NCBI GenBank assembly: GCA_964423265.1
Contig: CAYREF010000032.1
Span: 1-22,488 of the forward strand
Direction: 5' to 3'
Source of the DNA: M55B165 sp964423265
GTDB lineage: Bacteria > Actinomycetota > Humimicrobiia > Humimicrobiales > Humimicrobiaceae
DNA length: 22,488 bases
Positions 15,354-22,485 of this stretch are shown in pieces. The notes under the pieces are model-generated. The model saw only the letters and a program-made list of their open reading frames with translations. It made no database searches and was not told the DNA's origin. Both the position numbers and the translations under genes were made by a program. Within the stretch, counting starts at the first letter, position 1. Every line of letters begins with the position of its first letter.

Positions 15354-17036
15354 TTAATTTTTACGTTTCCTTATCTTTGCCCACTGGTCCTTAAGGGTTG
15401 CAGTCCGGTTAAAAACCAGTTTTTTCCTGGTAGTGCTGGGGTCAACATAAAAATATCCAATTCTTTCAAATTGATAAATATTTTCCGGCTTTGCCTTAGC
15501 TAGAGAAGGTTCTAGCTTGCACTTATTATTAATATTTAGAGAATGGGGGTTAAAATTTTCTTTAAAATCTCCCCCCTCTTCTACCTTAAGAGGATTTTCT
15601 TTGGTAAAAAGCTTGCTGTACAGTCTTATTTCTGCAGAAACAGCATGCCTGGCAGACACCCAATGCAGAGTTGCCTTCACTTTTCTCCCATCAGGTGCAT
15701 CGCCCCCTTTTGTAGCAGGATCATAGGTGCAGTGCAATTCTACAATATTTCCATCTTTATCTTTAACCACATCCATGCATTTTATAAAATACGCATACCT
15801 CAACCGCACCTCCCTGCCAGGAGCCAGCCTGTAAAATTTCTTAGGGGGATTTTCCATAAAATCCTGTTTTTCTATATACAGTACTTTTGAAAAAGGGACT
15901 TTTCTTGTTCCTTTAGAAGCATCTTCGGGGTTGTTTATGGCAACCAATTCCTCTTCCTTGTCCTCCGGGTAATTGTCTATTACTACCTTCAATGGGTCCA
16001 AAACCCCCATTACCCTGGGCGCTATCTTGTTTAAGTCTTCCCTTACAAAATGCTCCAGGTATTCTATTTCTATTGTGCTTTCTGACTTTGCCACCCCGAT
16101 TTCTGAACAGAACTTCCTAATTGCTTTAGGAGTATAACCCCGCCTTCTCATACCTGATATGGTAGGCATTCTGGGATCATCCCAGCCTTCTACATACCCC
16201 TTTTTAACTAGCTCTGCCAGCATCCTTTTGCTCATTACAGTATAGGTAAGATTTAGCCTGGAAAACTCTATTTGCCTGGGATGATGTATCCCTAGCTGTT
16301 CAATAAACCAATTATACAGTGGCCGGTGGTCTTCAAATTCCAGAGTGCACAGTGAATGGGAAATATGTTCTATGGAATCTGACTGCCCATGGGCCCAATC
16401 ATAAGTTGGATAAATGCACCAGTTACTGCCAGTACGGTGGTGGCTTTCACGCAATATCCGATACATTACCGGATCCCTCATATTAAGATTAGGAGAGGAC
16501 ATATCTATTTTAGCCCGCAGCACTTTACTTCCGTCAGGGTATTTGCCAGCCTTCATTTCCTTAAATAATTTTAAGTTTTCTTCAACCGGTCTATTTCTAT
16601 AAGGGCTTTTCTTTCCAGGTCCAGTAAGGGTTCCCCGGTATTCCCTTATTTCTTCAGCGCTTAAATCACAAACATAAGCTTTTCCTTTCTTTATTAACCT
16701 AACAGCAAAGCCGTAAAGCTTATCAAAATAATCTGAAGCATAATATTCCCGCTCTTCCCAATCAAAGCCCAGCCACCTTACGTCCTTTTTAATAGATTTT
16801 ATATACTCCAGTTCTTCCTTGGTGGGATTAGTATCATCAAAGCGCAAATTACATTTCCCTCCAAATTCTTCAGCTAGCCCAAAGTTTAAGCATATGGATT
16901 TTGCATGCCCTATATGAAGGTATCCATTTGGTTCGGGAGGAAATCTTGTGTGAATTTTTTTTATATTATTTTCTTTCCTTAAGTCTTCCCTGATTATTTC
17001 CCTTATAAAATCAGTTTTTTCTGCATTATCTTCCAT
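15354..17036 (-). CDS. glnS: glutaminyl-tRNA synthetase
   Basis: A 560-residue class I synthetase that attaches glutamine to tRNA-Gln. The HIGH motif is intact (HIGH at 41-44, within PPEPNGYLHIGHAKS) and the KMSKS-type motif is VMSKR (267-271), as in GlnRS. Residues about 335-555 form the two beta-barrel anticodon-binding domains of GlnRS (REVRLRYAYFIKC; ATLHWVSARHA). Length matches E. coli GlnS (about 554). This form, in contrast to a GluRS with a helical C-terminus, identifies GlnRS, which bacteria acquired from eukaryotes and which many lack, using GatCAB instead. The gene has its own near-consensus promoter and a short leader, with no T-box-like structure. AAGAAG before the ATG is the likely ribosome-binding site. 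Confidence 0.96.
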   Translation of the reverse strand: MEDNAEKTDFIREIIREDLRKENNIKKIHTRFPPEPNGYLHIGHAKSICLNFGLAEEFGGKCNLRFDDTNPTKEELEYIKSIKKDVRWLGFDWEEREYYASDYFDKLYGFAVRLIKKGKAYVCDLSAEEIREYRGTLTGPGKKSPYRNRPVEENLKLFKEMKAGKYPDGSKVLRAKIDMSSPNLNMRDPVMYRILRESHHRTGSNWCIYPTYDWAHGQSDSIEHISHSLCTLEFEDHRPLYNWFIEQLGIHHPRQIEFSRLNLTYTVMSKRMLAELVKKGYVEGWDDPRMPTISGMRRRGYTPKAIRKFCSEIGVAKSESTIEIEYLEHFVREDLNKIAPRVMGVLDPLKVVIDNYPEDKEEELVAINNPEDASKGTRKVPFSKVLYIEKQDFMENPPKKFYRLAPGREVRLRYAYFIKCMDVVKDKDGNIVELHCTYDPATKGGDAPDGRKVKATLHWVSARHAVSAEIRLYSKLFTKENPLKVEEGGDFKENFNPHSLNINNKCKLEPSLAKAKPENIYQFERIGYFYVDPSTTRKKLVFNRTATLKDQWAKIRKRKN

Positions 17037-17085
17037 ATGCTATCTTCTTTCTAATATTTTAAAATTTGGCTAAAAATTGAATAAT

Positions 17086-17114
17086 ATTTTAAATAATTGC
17101 CTATATATTGTCAA
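17086..17114 (-). promoter_or_regulatory. promoter of glnS
   Basis: TTGACA on the minus strand (17114-17109), 17-base spacer, TAAAAT (17091-17086): six and five matches to consensus. The leader would be about 40 bases. Its -35 overlaps the T-run of the terminator of the preceding gene, so the two units are packed end to end. Confidence 0.65.
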
Positions 17115-17148
17115 AAATCTCCAGGAAAATCTAACTTTATTATCCTGG
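17113..17148 (-). terminator. probable intrinsic terminator after the DUF6544-like gene
   Basis: Inverted arms CCAGGA (17121-17126) and TCCTGG (17143-17148) enclose 16 bases and, on the minus strand, are followed by AGATTTTT. The stem is only 6 bp and the loop long, so it is a modest terminator. It starts nine bases past the stop of the gene ending at 17157. Confidence 0.4.
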
Positions 17149-17156
17149 CTAAACAC

Positions 17157-17981
17157 CTAAGAGTACTTAATAGCTTCTGCTTTTATATTTATATACTTAA
17201 AATTGGGACCCCATTTAGCTTCTAATTCAACTGGAACCTTTATTCCTTCCACTTCCCTGTAATTTTTAAAAAATCCAGTCCATTTTTCCCTATAATATCT
17301 GCCTTCTTCCTCCCTAAATCTGTCAAAAGTGTCCACCTTTGTGATTTCTCCCTTAGAATTGAAAGTAAAGGTAACTTTAGCTTCATTTTTACCATCACTT
17401 ATAATTGCCCTTGCCGAATTGTTGTCTACTGGCTCCCACCTGAGGTAGTTGGAAGGAAGAAGAGCAGTTGGAAGCCAGGGCATCTCAGAAATATACCTTA
17501 TAAAGGAAGATATATCAGCTTCTTTTCCCGAAAAATTTGCAATAGTAAATGCCGACCATAGTTTAACCAGCATATTTCCTTTGCCTTGAACATACATATC
17601 CCTTACTGCTATCCAAATTAAGGGCGGGGCTTTAGCATTGGCTACCCAAATAAAAGAAGGCTTATATCCATTAAAATACTGAACTGCGCTAAAAGATAGC
17701 CACTTACTGCTTCCCTTCCGTCTTATGTAACCAGACTGCCTTACTTTTGCAGTTCTTATATATTCTTTCCTTCCATTTAGGGCATATTCTAAATATCTTT
17801 TAACAGGCTCCGGCAATTTTTTCAAACTATTTTTCCCAAAAGCCTTTATTTCTTTTTTATTATGGTTTTCTAATACCTGGCCAATTTCTCTTTTTATCCT
17901 TCTGCCAAACATAAAGATTAAGTAAGCTACAACCAGCAGTAATATTTCCAGGATAACAAGTATTAAAAAAATTATTTCCAT
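17157..17981 (-). CDS. DUF6544-like conserved membrane-anchored protein
   Basis: A 274-residue protein with one N-terminal membrane helix (about 2-25) and a soluble domain. Characteristic stretches are LPEPVKRYLEYAL (about 56-68), WLSFSAVQYFNGYKPSFIWVANAK (about 93-116) and MPWLPTALLPSNYLRWEP (about 168-185), which match what I know of the DUF6544 (formerly DUF6920) family. These proteins are widespread in bacteria and have no established biochemical function; the fold appears beta-rich, and no catalytic motif is evident. The gene is followed by a weak terminator. No clear -35/-10 pair is visible upstream. Context (small membrane protein upstream, glnS downstream) does not suggest a role. Confidence 0.75.
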   Translation of the reverse strand: MEIIFLILVILEILLLVVAYLIFMFGRRIKREIGQVLENHNKKEIKAFGKNSLKKLPEPVKRYLEYALNGRKEYIRTAKVRQSGYIRRKGSSKWLSFSAVQYFNGYKPSFIWVANAKAPPLIWIAVRDMYVQGKGNMLVKLWSAFTIANFSGKEADISSFIRYISEMPWLPTALLPSNYLRWEPVDNNSARAIISDGKNEAKVTFTFNSKGEITKVDTFDRFREEEGRYYREKWTGFFKNYREVEGIKVPVELEAKWGPNFKYINIKAEAIKYS

Positions 17982-18112
17982 AACCAGATTGTATAGATAA
18001 CAATTTAATAAAAGCTAACAGATTTATATATTTTTGTAAAATAGACAACTGAATACCTAAACATTCATAAGCAAAAAAGCAGCTCTAAAATAGTTTCATA
18101 ATTGCCTATAGG

Positions 18113-18385
18113 CTACCTTCTCCTGCTCCTATATCCCCCGCCATATGACGTAATATCTAAAAAAATTCCAACCATAATCAATATCCACTCAAAACCGCTT
18201 ATACCTGGACCTAAATACCAGCTTATAATATAGAATATCATGGTATAGGGAGCAAAAATTGCAAAAAGAAGTGGCAAAACCCAGTGATTGAAAGCTAGCC
18301 TAAATAACCCAGGATGAATTAGCCACCATACCAATAATGCTACCCGGGGGCCGAAAAAAAATAAGGTGGTAAGAGCACAACACAT
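18113..18385 (-). CDS. small conserved membrane protein, 90 residues
   Basis: A 90-residue protein with three hydrophobic segments (about 3-24, 31-55 and 62-78) and a basic Gly/Arg tail (YGGGYRSRRR). The FFGPRVALLVWWLIHPGLF opening, central WVLPLLFAIFAPYTMIFYI and GFEWILIMVGIFLDITSYGGG close resemble a family of small membrane proteins I know from Actinomycetota and Chloroflexota, of unknown function. The ATG at 18385 is close to AGAGGAG (GAGG five bases away). A 7-2-7 palindrome lies 19-34 bases upstream. Confidence 0.75.
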   Translation of the reverse strand: MCCALTTLFFFGPRVALLVWWLIHPGLFRLAFNHWVLPLLFAIFAPYTMIFYIISWYLGPGISGFEWILIMVGIFLDITSYGGGYRSRRR

Positions 18386-18403
18386 AAACTCCTCTTTCTT
18401 TTG

Positions 18404-18419
18404 TTTAACCTTGGTTAAA
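18404..18419. promoter_or_regulatory. TTTAACC-N2-GGTTAAA palindrome, candidate operator
   Basis: A perfect 7-2-7 palindrome (TTTAACCTTGGTTAAA on the plus strand). It lies between a TATAAA -10 candidate on the minus strand (18430-18425) and the ribosome-binding site of the gene starting at 18385, so it would cover the transcription start, a typical repressor position. No regulator gene is adjacent. Confidence 0.45.
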
Positions 18420-18495
18420 TCTTATTTATAAATACTGACAAAATCAACTAAATTCCTTTTTGATGTAGTAGTTCAGTGATATTGACAGTGAATCT

Positions 18496-18515
18496 CCCCC
18501 GACCGAAGTCGGGGG
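18496..18515. repeat. hairpin 1, 8-bp stem with CGAA loop
   Basis: CCCCCGAC and GTCGGGGG form a perfect G+C-rich stem closed by CGAA. Confidence 0.8.
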
Positions 18516-18544
18516 CTTCTATCTTATTCTCTAAAACCGAGAGC

Positions 18545-18559
18545 CCAGGCTTAGCCTGG
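18545..18559. repeat. hairpin 2, 6-bp stem with TTA loop
   Basis: CCAGGC and GCCTGG pair around TTA. The stem is immediately followed by the 11-bp tandem duplication at 18559-18580. Confidence 0.65.
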
Positions 18560-18583
18560 ACAGCCTATCGACAGCCTATCCAT

Positions 18584-18603
18584 CACCAGACTAAAGTCTG
18601 GTG
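18584..18603. repeat. hairpin 3, 8-bp stem with TAAA loop
   Basis: CACCAGAC and GTCTGGTG form a perfect stem closed by TAAA. It shares the GAC-NNAA-GTC core with hairpin 1, although the outer stem sequences differ, as if base pairing had been conserved over sequence. Confidence 0.8.
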
Positions 18604-18739
18604 GTTTAACGGCAGACTAAATTCCTTTTTGTTGAGTATTGAAATAAAATCCGACTAAATTTTATAAGGCAAATTCACTAAAGTTGTATAATTTTTGCAG
18701 TTAAACAAATTTTATAATTTAGAATTTCTGTAATTGACA

Positions 18740-18748
18740 TGCTATAAT
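18740..18748 (+). promoter_or_regulatory. extended -10 promoter of the tRNA-Ala gene
   Basis: TGCTATAAT is a perfect extended -10 (TATAAT at 18743-18748). The -35 candidate 18 bases upstream is weak (TTAGAA, 18719-18724). This gives a leader of about 55 bases before the tRNA, to be removed by RNase P. Confidence 0.55.
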
Positions 18749-18809
18749 GTATAAACTCTGTAAGTATAACAAAGGGCATGCTAAAGTAAGCTTAACTTTT
18801 TTATTAAGT

Positions 18810-18884
18810 GGGGATGTAGTTCAGTGGGAGAACGCTTGTCTGGCAGACAAGAGGTCGGCGGTTCAACTCCGCTCATCTCCACCA
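18810..18884 (+). tRNA. tRNA-Ala (anticodon GGC)
   Basis: A complete cloverleaf of 75 bases with the CCA end encoded (18882-18884). Acceptor GGGGATG (18810-18816) pairs with CATCTCC (18874-18880) and includes the G3-U70 wobble pair recognised by alanyl-tRNA synthetase. D stem GTTC/GAAC, anticodon stem CTTGT/ACAAG with loop CTGGCAG (anticodon GGC at 18842-18844), five-base variable loop AGGTC, T stem GGCGG/CCGCT (one G-U pair) with loop TTCAACT. The discriminator is A. GGC reads GCC and GCU codons. No clear terminator follows. Confidence 0.97.
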
Positions 18885-19048
18885 TTTTTATATTTAAACG
18901 CTTACGCCCTTCACCTTTTAGCTATAGTAAAAAACCATATTAGAATCCCCGCAATAAAGTTATGCATAGTGGATATTCTTATTTATTTCTAATTTTTTAT
19001 AAATATGTTTATAATTAAAAAAATATAAAAATCAGGGAGGAAAGAAAA

Positions 19049-19234
19049 ATGTCTAATAGGACCAATGGCGGCTCTGGGATAGCTGGCGCTGCCTACTTTA
19101 TGGCTTTTATTGGTGCTGCAGTATATTACATCCAAAATGCTGGCACTTTCTGGCTAGGTGTCCTGGGTTTTCTAAAAGCTTTGGTTTGGCCTGTATTCCT
19201 GGTATACAATTTGCTTGAGTACCTAATCATATAG
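19049..19234 (+). CDS. small membrane protein, 61 residues
   Basis: A 61-residue protein with a short polar N-terminus (SNRTNGGSG) and two hydrophobic segments (about 10-27 and 33-60, split around AGTFWLGVLGF). The composition, the Gly-rich start and a strong AGGGAGGAAAG ribosome-binding site just upstream support a real gene. It resembles small, uncharacterised membrane proteins seen in several bacterial phyla. The upstream region is extremely AT-rich with several possible -10 boxes (for example TATAAT near 19009). It stands alone between tRNA-Ala and a convergent gene. Confidence 0.7.
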   Translation: MSNRTNGGSGIAGAAYFMAFIGAAVYYIQNAGTFWLGVLGFLKALVWPVFLVYNLLEYLII

Positions 19235-19325
19235 GTAACTTTTTTTCAAATAGGGGTTACAGGAAACCTTATTTTATCTCAGTGCTTTTAACTATTATCA
19301 TAAAAGGTTAACATGATTTTATTTT

Positions 19326-19961
19326 TCAATAGTTATCCAGGTACATTTCATCTCTGCATTTACTGCATCTTTTAGGCTGGTTATACCCGCGTTTCTGGTA
19401 CCATTTTTGCTCGCCGGCAGTAAATAAAAATATTTTGCCGCATATTACACATTTAATTTTAATATCCTTCAATGGGGAATATTCCCGGGAACCAGTAATT
19501 CCCAATTTATGTTTATGGCTAAGTAAAAGGCTCTCTCTAGAATTTGTATATATGATTTCCACAGGAGAAGATAGAAAAATTCTTTCATCATATTCAAATC
19601 CAGGATCTTCCTTGACATGAGCTATTCTGCCACAAACTCCAGGCACACAATCAATTGATTGTGCCGGACATCTTTTCCGGTGGCATATTCTTCCTAAAAA
19701 GCCCATGCTTTTATCAAAGAGAAAAACTTCCCAACCATGGTAGTACTTGCTTATCTGTCTGGCATACCTGGCAATTTTTGTTATTTCACTAAGATTGGCT
19801 ATAACCAGTGCCAGATCAAGATCATTTGGGTAAGGGTCATTGCCAGCTACAGAACCAACAATGGCAATCTCAAGGGAGGTTGACAGTTTGCCTGTTTTTT
19901 CTGAAAACTCGTCTGCAGCTTTTCTTAAAATTTGGTTTCTATTCTTATCGTGATTTTCCAT
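19326..19961 (-). CDS. nucleotidyltransferase-domain protein with C-terminal zinc ribbon
   Basis: A 211-residue two-domain protein. Residues about 28-90 have the start of a pol-beta-type nucleotidyltransferase fold: a GS motif (G36-S37 in AIVGSVAG) followed by D47-x-D49 (PNDLDLAL). A third acidic residue may be E78 in GWEVFLFD. The middle carries four cysteines (C93, C98, C105, C110), a possible second metal site. The C-terminus is a zinc ribbon (C171-x2-C174...C199-x2-C202) with the FLFTAGEQKWYQKRGYNQPKRC pattern of the zf-trcl-type 'probable zinc-binding domain'. The family probably modifies or binds a nucleic acid or nucleotide, but the substrate is unknown. GS and DxD spacing (about ten residues) fits minimal nucleotidyltransferases. 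Confidence 0.75.
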   Translation of the reverse strand: MENHDKNRNQILRKAADEFSEKTGKLSTSLEIAIVGSVAGNDPYPNDLDLALVIANLSEITKIARYARQISKYYHGWEVFLFDKSMGFLGRICHRKRCPAQSIDCVPGVCGRIAHVKEDPGFEYDERIFLSSPVEIIYTNSRESLLLSHKHKLGITGSREYSPLKDIKIKCVICGKIFLFTAGEQKWYQKRGYNQPKRCSKCRDEMYLDNY

Positions 19962-20097
19962 ATAATTAAAAAATACCTTTCAGCCTGCTTATAAAAAGTA
20001 TACCTGTTTGAGAATTTTTTTTTAAGTTTTTCTAATAATGCCCTGAATTTTTTATATCTCTTAACTGATAAGGAAAATATAAAATTCTTAGGAGCCT

Positions 20098-20313
20098 TTA
20101 CTTTCTTTTTGTGTATTGATATATATCCAGATTTGTCACAAATGAGACGTCTTTAAAGTGTATATCCAGTGTGAAAACTAAAGCATTGTTCCTAATAGCA
20201 ATAGCAGCTATAATAGCATCTGTCAATGGTATTGAGACCCCCTTTTTCTTAAAATCAAAAAAAGTTCCAGAGCTATGGGCATGAAAATTCCATAGAAAAA
20301 GCACAAACAGCAC
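20098..20313 (-). pseudogene. C-terminal stub of a PIN-domain (VapC-like) toxin
   Basis: 71 residues are open, of which residues about 20-71 match the second half of a PIN ribonuclease: KKKGVSIPLTDAIIAAIAIRN and ALVFTLDIHFKDV. Asp32 and Asp50 correspond to the later acidic catalytic residues. The N-terminal half of the domain, with the first catalytic Asp and the Glu, is missing, and residues 1-19 do not resemble a PIN start. Only 71 bases separate it from the next gene, so there is no room for the lost part, and no antitoxin gene is adjacent. It is best read as the remnant of a toxin-antitoxin locus and is unlikely to be active. Confidence 0.7.
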
Positions 20314-20384
20314 TATAATTCTATAACCTGAAAGAAGAAAATATGACGAAAGGAAATAAATAAGGTTTAATTAATTTTAAAATA

Positions 20385-21227
20385 CTAATAGTCATCTCTC
20401 CAAGGTTTTTTATCTTTTACCAGATAAATAACAAAACGTACGCCCTGATTATCTAGCGGATTTAACCATAGCATGCGCTCAAATATTTTTTCAGCTTCTT
20501 TAAAACGCCTTAGTTTCCACAGGCATAACCCATACCCATGCATACATCTAAGGAATGGCCTGTTATCAATATGCGCCCAAAGAAGTACCCCCTTAAAATC
20601 CCCCGGTAAAGACAATTCCCCTATTTTCATACCAACATTATAATGAAGAAGCGCCTTTTCCGGCCGGCTATCGAAGAGGAAGTTGCCCAGATGAGCATGG
20701 GCATCAAGGCATCTTAAATCGACAGCGATCTCATCCATTAAAATACCCTGGCCTTTTCCAACCTCGCCGATATCTTTATAATATATGGCATCTAGTATAG
20801 GACCATCTACGCTGAGATCTATATCGCCGGGAACTATTTGCTCCATCTCATAAGAGGGCCTTTTGCCTGCTTTAATGATAGCTTTATAATATTCATCACT
20901 CTCTTCAATGATTTCATCATTTTCATCCCATTCTTCTTCAAATTCTTCCATGGGGTCCCAATAATCAAATTTTTCTAGCTTAAGTGGGACCAGATTAAAG
21001 GCAGATATATCAATGCAGTGGCTTATAAGATTGCCGGATATATATGTATTGTTGCCAAATTCCCATTGTTTTTTAAGGGTAATAGTAGCAATTTCCCCCG
21101 GTACTATCTTAAAAAGCTCATATGAGGATAATCTTAATATTACTTTTTCACCTGTTTCCAATATTCTGCAGTTAGCCGAATTATCCCTTACCGCAAGAAC
21201 GGCCAGATCTATTTTATTTTTACTCAT
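20385..21227 (-). CDS. ST7-like TPR cytoplasmic protein
   Basis: A 280-residue soluble protein. The N-terminal part (about 5-85) is a small beta domain (LAVLAVRD...VPGEIATITLKKQWEFGNNTYISGNLI), then an acidic linker (92-112). The C-terminal half carries TPR-like helices: VDLRCLDAHAHLGNFLFDSRPEKALLHY (169-196) and NRPFLRCMHGYGLCLWKLRRFKEAEKIFERMLWLNPLDNQGVRF (222-265). The last block is very similar to the conserved region of the ST7 family, and the whole protein resembles a bacterial family usually called 'cytoplasmic protein'. Function unknown. Well-spaced AAAGG precedes the ATG. It follows the pRiA4b ORF-3-like gene after 55 bases and may be in one operon with it. Confidence 0.78.
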   Translation of the reverse strand: MSKNKIDLAVLAVRDNSANCRILETGEKVILRLSSYELFKIVPGEIATITLKKQWEFGNNTYISGNLISHCIDISAFNLVPLKLEKFDYWDPMEEFEEEWDENDEIIEESDEYYKAIIKAGKRPSYEMEQIVPGDIDLSVDGPILDAIYYKDIGEVGKGQGILMDEIAVDLRCLDAHAHLGNFLFDSRPEKALLHYNVGMKIGELSLPGDFKGVLLWAHIDNRPFLRCMHGYGLCLWKLRRFKEAEKIFERMLWLNPLDNQGVRFVIYLVKDKKPWRDDY

Positions 21228-21282
21228 TTATACCTTTCATATTATCAGTTTAGCCTTTTTTACTTAAATCCCTCACTTATAA

Positions 21283-22485
21283 TTATTCCCAATCAGGGTA
21301 TTGCTTTGGCGGATCACCCTTACTGCCTATAGTTATGGGTGCTGCCAACTGTGGTGATTCTTTATCAATGTTTATTAATTTTATCTCAAACCACCATTCA
21401 TCGCCAAAATCAAAAAGATAAAATAATTTCTGCCCCCTAAAAAGCTTGAGGTCCGCAACGTTTACCTTATCTGCAGTCCTGCTTTCTTCCTCAACCTCAG
21501 GGCAATACACTGGTTTTCCAGTTCTTTTATTTCCACCAATATAAAAAGCATACAAATGGTCGTTATCAAAATCAAATGCCTCTTGTATAGCCAGGTGAAA
21601 CTCATCCAGATAATGGTTGTGCGATATGCTTATTTTTCTCCATAATCCGCTATGCAATTTAACTTTAAATGTATAAACTCCAGTCCTGTCAAATTCATCA
21701 TTATAGGCTATAGTCTTTTTTACTTTTGCTTCAGGGAAAAAATCTTTAAATATATCAAAGATGTCCTTATCATTTTTAGGGACATTCTCTTTCCTCTTTT
21801 TCGAAATAAAAGTATATTTGAAAATATTATTCCAGGCACCTACAGCATCTTTAATTAAAAACCTGCTACCATGAATTCCAAACTCATTTACCATAAAATC
21901 CTTTACTTGATCCTTGTAAACAGTATCTTTGCTATTATCTAATTTATACTCTCCAAATTCAAAAAAATTGAGGTGATGAAAAAATGCAGAATCTTTAAAA
22001 CTAAATATGTACATATCAAAATGATTGTCTTTTACAGCCCATTGTGATTTTTTTAAATTGGCTAATACGGCAAGAAAGTTATAAAAAAAGTTTACACTTA
22101 AAAATCCACTAAATTCAGTTCCAAAATCGTATTTACTCCAGTATATCTGTAAAAGAAATATATATTTCTCAAACATATTTAATTTCTTAAAATCTTCAAT
22201 TGCAGAGGTTTTTAATAATATTGCCCTCCCTTTTTCATTAGCTTTTACATAGAGGTTGCCAGCAAGGGCTATAAAAAACATGAGATGTATTACCGGATAT
22301 TGATATTGGGTATAATTTGGTTTGCCTACGCTCCTTCTATGATAAAGCATTTGGTTTAGCTTAAAGGAAGCCTTTTTTTCCAGTTCGCCTCTTTTTAAGG
22401 ATAAGGATGGTTTTTCAGACTCGATAAAATTAATAAAAGTATCAAAATCATTTAACGTTTTCTCTATTCTATATTTGAAATCCAT
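21283..22485 (-). CDS. plasmid pRiA4b ORF-3-like domain protein
   Basis: A 400-residue protein. The C-terminal domain (about 269-400) matches the pRiA4b ORF-3 family, also named the IS1096 passenger TnpR-like domain: YTFKVKLHSGLWRKI, then LDEFHLAIQEAFDFDNDHLYAFYIGG and YLFDFGDEWWFEIKL. The N-terminal 250 residues are predicted helical, with LSLKRGELEKKASFKLNQML and MFEKYIFLLQIYWSKYDF stretches that I recognise from other full-length members. Despite the database name, no recombinase or transposase motif is present and the role is unknown. The ATG at 22485 is three bases from the window edge, so the true start and any ribosome-binding site may lie beyond it. Confidence 0.8.
   Translation of the reverse strand: MDFKYRIEKTLNDFDTFINFIESEKPSLSLKRGELEKKASFKLNQMLYHRRSVGKPNYTQYQYPVIHLMFFIALAGNLYVKANEKGRAILLKTSAIEDFKKLNMFEKYIFLLQIYWSKYDFGTEFSGFLSVNFFYNFLAVLANLKKSQWAVKDNHFDMYIFSFKDSAFFHHLNFFEFGEYKLDNSKDTVYKDQVKDFMVNEFGIHGSRFLIKDAVGAWNNIFKYTFISKKRKENVPKNDKDIFDIFKDFFPEAKVKKTIAYNDEFDRTGVYTFKVKLHSGLWRKISISHNHYLDEFHLAIQEAFDFDNDHLYAFYIGGNKRTGKPVYCPEVEEESRTADKVNVADLKLFRGQKLFYLFDFGDEWWFEIKLINIDKESPQLAAPITIGSKGDPPKQYPDWE

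Larger units (their letters stand above)
18447..18631. mobile_element. hairpin cluster between 16-bp direct repeats, probable MITE-like or IS200/IS605-type remnant
   Basis: ACTAAATTCCTTTTTG occurs at 18447-18462 and again, identical, at 18616-18631. The 153 bases between carry three hairpins and an 11-bp tandem duplication (GACAGCCTATC at 18559-18569 and 18570-18580). The G+C content of this stretch is visibly higher than its surroundings. Two hairpins share a GAC-NNAA-GTC core with 8-bp stems, a design I associate with the subterminal hairpins of IS200/IS605-family elements and their non-autonomous relatives. No transposase or TnpB fragment is visible, and the open frame crossing it has no protein-like features. 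A partial third copy of the repeat (ACTAAATT) begins at 18654. It could instead be a structured non-coding RNA. Confidence 0.45.

Noticed and set aside
15354..17036. Glutamyl-tRNA synthetase (gltX) instead of glnS
   Set aside because: The length, PPEPNGYLHIGH context, VMSKR motif and beta-barrel C-terminus are those of GlnRS.
17037..17156. T-box or other riboswitch in front of glnS
   Set aside because: The predicted leader is only about 40 bases and lacks a specifier stem or antiterminator motif.
18476..18658. A 60-codon plus-strand open frame
   Set aside because: It crosses all three hairpins, and its translation only reflects the palindromes.
18734..18748. TTGACA at 18734-18739 as the -35 of the tRNA promoter
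   Set aside because: It is only three bases from TATAAT, too close to act as a -35, and no -10 occurs 16-18 bases downstream.
18810..18884. tRNA-Gly (GCC)
   Set aside because: The loop CTGGCAG puts GGC, not GCC, at positions 34-36, and G3-U70 identifies alanine.
18747..18992. An 81-codon plus-strand open frame
   Set aside because: It runs straight through the tRNA-Ala gene and has no ribosome-binding site or protein-like pattern.
21283..22485. A transposon resolvase, as the family name TnpR suggests
   Set aside because: No serine- or tyrosine-recombinase motifs are visible; the name comes from a passenger gene.
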